The translations under genes and the position numbers were made by a program. Of a stretch of DNA of 6,295 nt, positions 5,600 through 6,295 are shown piece by piece. Numbering within the stretch: position 1 is the first letter of the stretch; each line of letters begins with the position of its first letter. Source of the DNA: Rubrobacter sp. (GTDB lineage Bacteria > Actinomycetota > Rubrobacteria > Rubrobacterales > Rubrobacteraceae); NCBI GenBank assembly GCA_020253895.1, contig JADDKG010000393.1, forward strand, positions 1 to 6,295. The letters run 5' to 3'. The notes beneath the pieces are model-generated. The model was not told the DNA's origin, searched no databases, and worked only from the letters and a program-made list of their open reading frames with translations.

Positions 5600-5642
5600 T
5601 CTGGCCGGCAGCAGGAACCGGACCCTAGGGGGACTATACCCT

Positions 5643-6295
5643 GTGAGAAAAGCCGACGCGACCCCTCTCCTGCTCAACCCGGTGCTCGAGCAGCAGGGAG
5701 CCTACCCGCTGCTGCGCCTGGATGAGCGGCGCGAGCGGCTCCGGGAGCGGGGAGCCCGGCTCTTCGACTTCGGCGCGGGCGACCCCCGGGAGCCGACCGA
5801 TCCCGGCATCCGCCGGGCGCTCGCCGAGGCCATCCCCGAGGTGAGCCAGTACCCCAGCGCCTCCGGCACACCCGCCCTGCGCGAGGCCTTCTGCGGCTGG
5901 ATGTGGCGGCGGCACGGGGTGAGGCTAAACCCGGACACCGAGGTGCTCCCGGCCTCCGGCTCAAAGGAGGCCATCTTCCACGCCCACCTCCCCTTCCTGC
6001 ACCACACCCACGAGCGGCGCGGGGTCGCATACGGCACCCCGGGCTACCCCGTCTACGAGCGCGGGGCGCTCTTCGCCGGCGGGGAGGCGCTGCCGGTGAG
6101 GCTGGTGCGGGAGGACGGCTTTTTGCTACCGCTAGAGGCGGTAGACCCGAGGAGGACCCGCATCCTGTGGATCAACTACCCCCACAACCCCACCGGGGCC
6201 CGGGCGCCGCGCTCCTACCTCGAGGAGGTCGCGGCCTTCTGCGAGGAGCACGACATCCTGCTCTTCTCCGACGAGTGCTACAACGAGATCTACTC
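5643..6295 (+). CDS. dapC: PLP-dependent class I/II aminotransferase, probable succinyldiaminopimelate aminotransferase (cut by window end)
   Basis: The first 217 residues of a fold-type I aminotransferase are present; the Schiff-base lysine lies beyond the window. Seen are FDFGAGDPREPT (41-52), SQYPSASGTPALREAF (68-83), GSKEAIF (106-112) contacting the PLP phosphate, the GTPGYPVYE strand and turn (131-139), NYPHNPTG (178-185) with N182 for the cofactor, and SDECYNEIY (209-217) with D210 and Y213. The YP...GTPALR, DTEVLPASGSKEAIF and SDECYNEIY stretches resemble DapC, which converts N-succinyl-2-amino-6-ketopimelate to N-succinyl-LL-diaminopimelate with glutamate. The divergent lysA neighbour supports this. 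An acetyl-DAP or general aspartate-type aminotransferase cannot be excluded from half a protein. The GTG at 5643 has AGGGGG 10 bases upstream; the ATG at 5590 is in another frame. Confidence 0.88.
   Translation, partial: MRKADATPLLLNPVLEQQGAYPLLRLDERRERLRERGARLFDFGAGDPREPTDPGIRRALAEAIPEVSQYPSASGTPALREAFCGWMWRRHGVRLNPDTEVLPASGSKEAIFHAHLPFLHHTHERRGVAYGTPGYPVYERGALFAGGEALPVRLVREDGFLLPLEAVDPRRTRILWINYPHNPTGARAPRSYLEEVAAFCEEHDILLFSDECYNEIY

Noticed and set aside
5531..5642. Lysine riboswitch or T-box upstream of lysA
   Set aside because: The spacer is about 110 bases, too short for a lysine riboswitch, and shows neither the multi-helix pattern nor a T-box sequence.
4268..5725. A 485-residue plus-strand open frame opposite lysA
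   Set aside because: It is a shadow of lysA with no family motif, and it runs into the real aminotransferase start in a different frame.
1..6295. Mobile elements, CRISPR arrays, tRNA or rRNA genes
   Set aside because: No transposase motifs, paired terminal repeats, regularly spaced repeats or tRNA/rRNA signatures were seen on either strand.

Overview
This is a high-GC bacterial window with dense, mostly leftward coding. Strong purine-rich ribosome binding sites, frequent GTG and TTG starts and the protein style fit a high-GC actinobacterium. A Rubrobacter-type lineage is my guess; nothing here, such as an rRNA gene, proves it. Apart from two short spacers (127 and 111 bases), a 74-base gap and a 19-base gap, everything is coding, and no stretch over 300 bases lacks a gene.

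Positions 4258 down to 1 hold a leftward sugar-acid catabolic operon. In transcription order it contains an MHS-type MFS transporter (4152-2806), a short-chain dehydrogenase (2805-2059), 2-keto-3-deoxygluconate (KDG) kinase kdgK (1984-1028), KDPG aldolase eda (1008-349) and the first 117 residues of a second short-chain dehydrogenase that resembles the SDR-type D-mannonate oxidoreductase/fructuronate reductase (352 to beyond position 1). Together they outline hexuronate breakdown: uptake, fructuronate to mannonate, then (after a mannonate dehydratase not seen here) KDG to KDPG to pyruvate plus glyceraldehyde 3-phosphate. Most junctions are tight: stop and start codons abut between the transporter and the first SDR, 19 bases separate kdgK and eda, and eda overlaps the next gene by 4 bases. 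The exception is a 74-base gap before kdgK.

The spacer at 4153-4279 is AT-rich in its middle. It holds a good sigma-70-type promoter (TTGACC, 18 bases, TATATT, leftward) and a perfect 12-base palindrome TTAGTGCACTAA over the expected start point, which suits a GntR-like repressor site. The -35 box lies inside a stem-loop that is probably the lysA terminator.

Positions 4280-6295 hold lysine/diaminopimelate genes in divergent orientation: lysA leftward (5530-4280) and a PLP aminotransferase resembling succinyldiaminopimelate aminotransferase DapC, rightward from 5643 and cut by the window end. The spacer between them carries a GC-rich hairpin and an extended -10 promoter for the aminotransferase.

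I see no mobile element, CRISPR array, tRNA, rRNA or riboswitch. I also do not see a clearly new biological system. The points most worth checking are the choice of transporter family, the operator and its nested promoter/terminator, an SDR lacking the usual catalytic Asn, and an altered EPGR motif in LysA.
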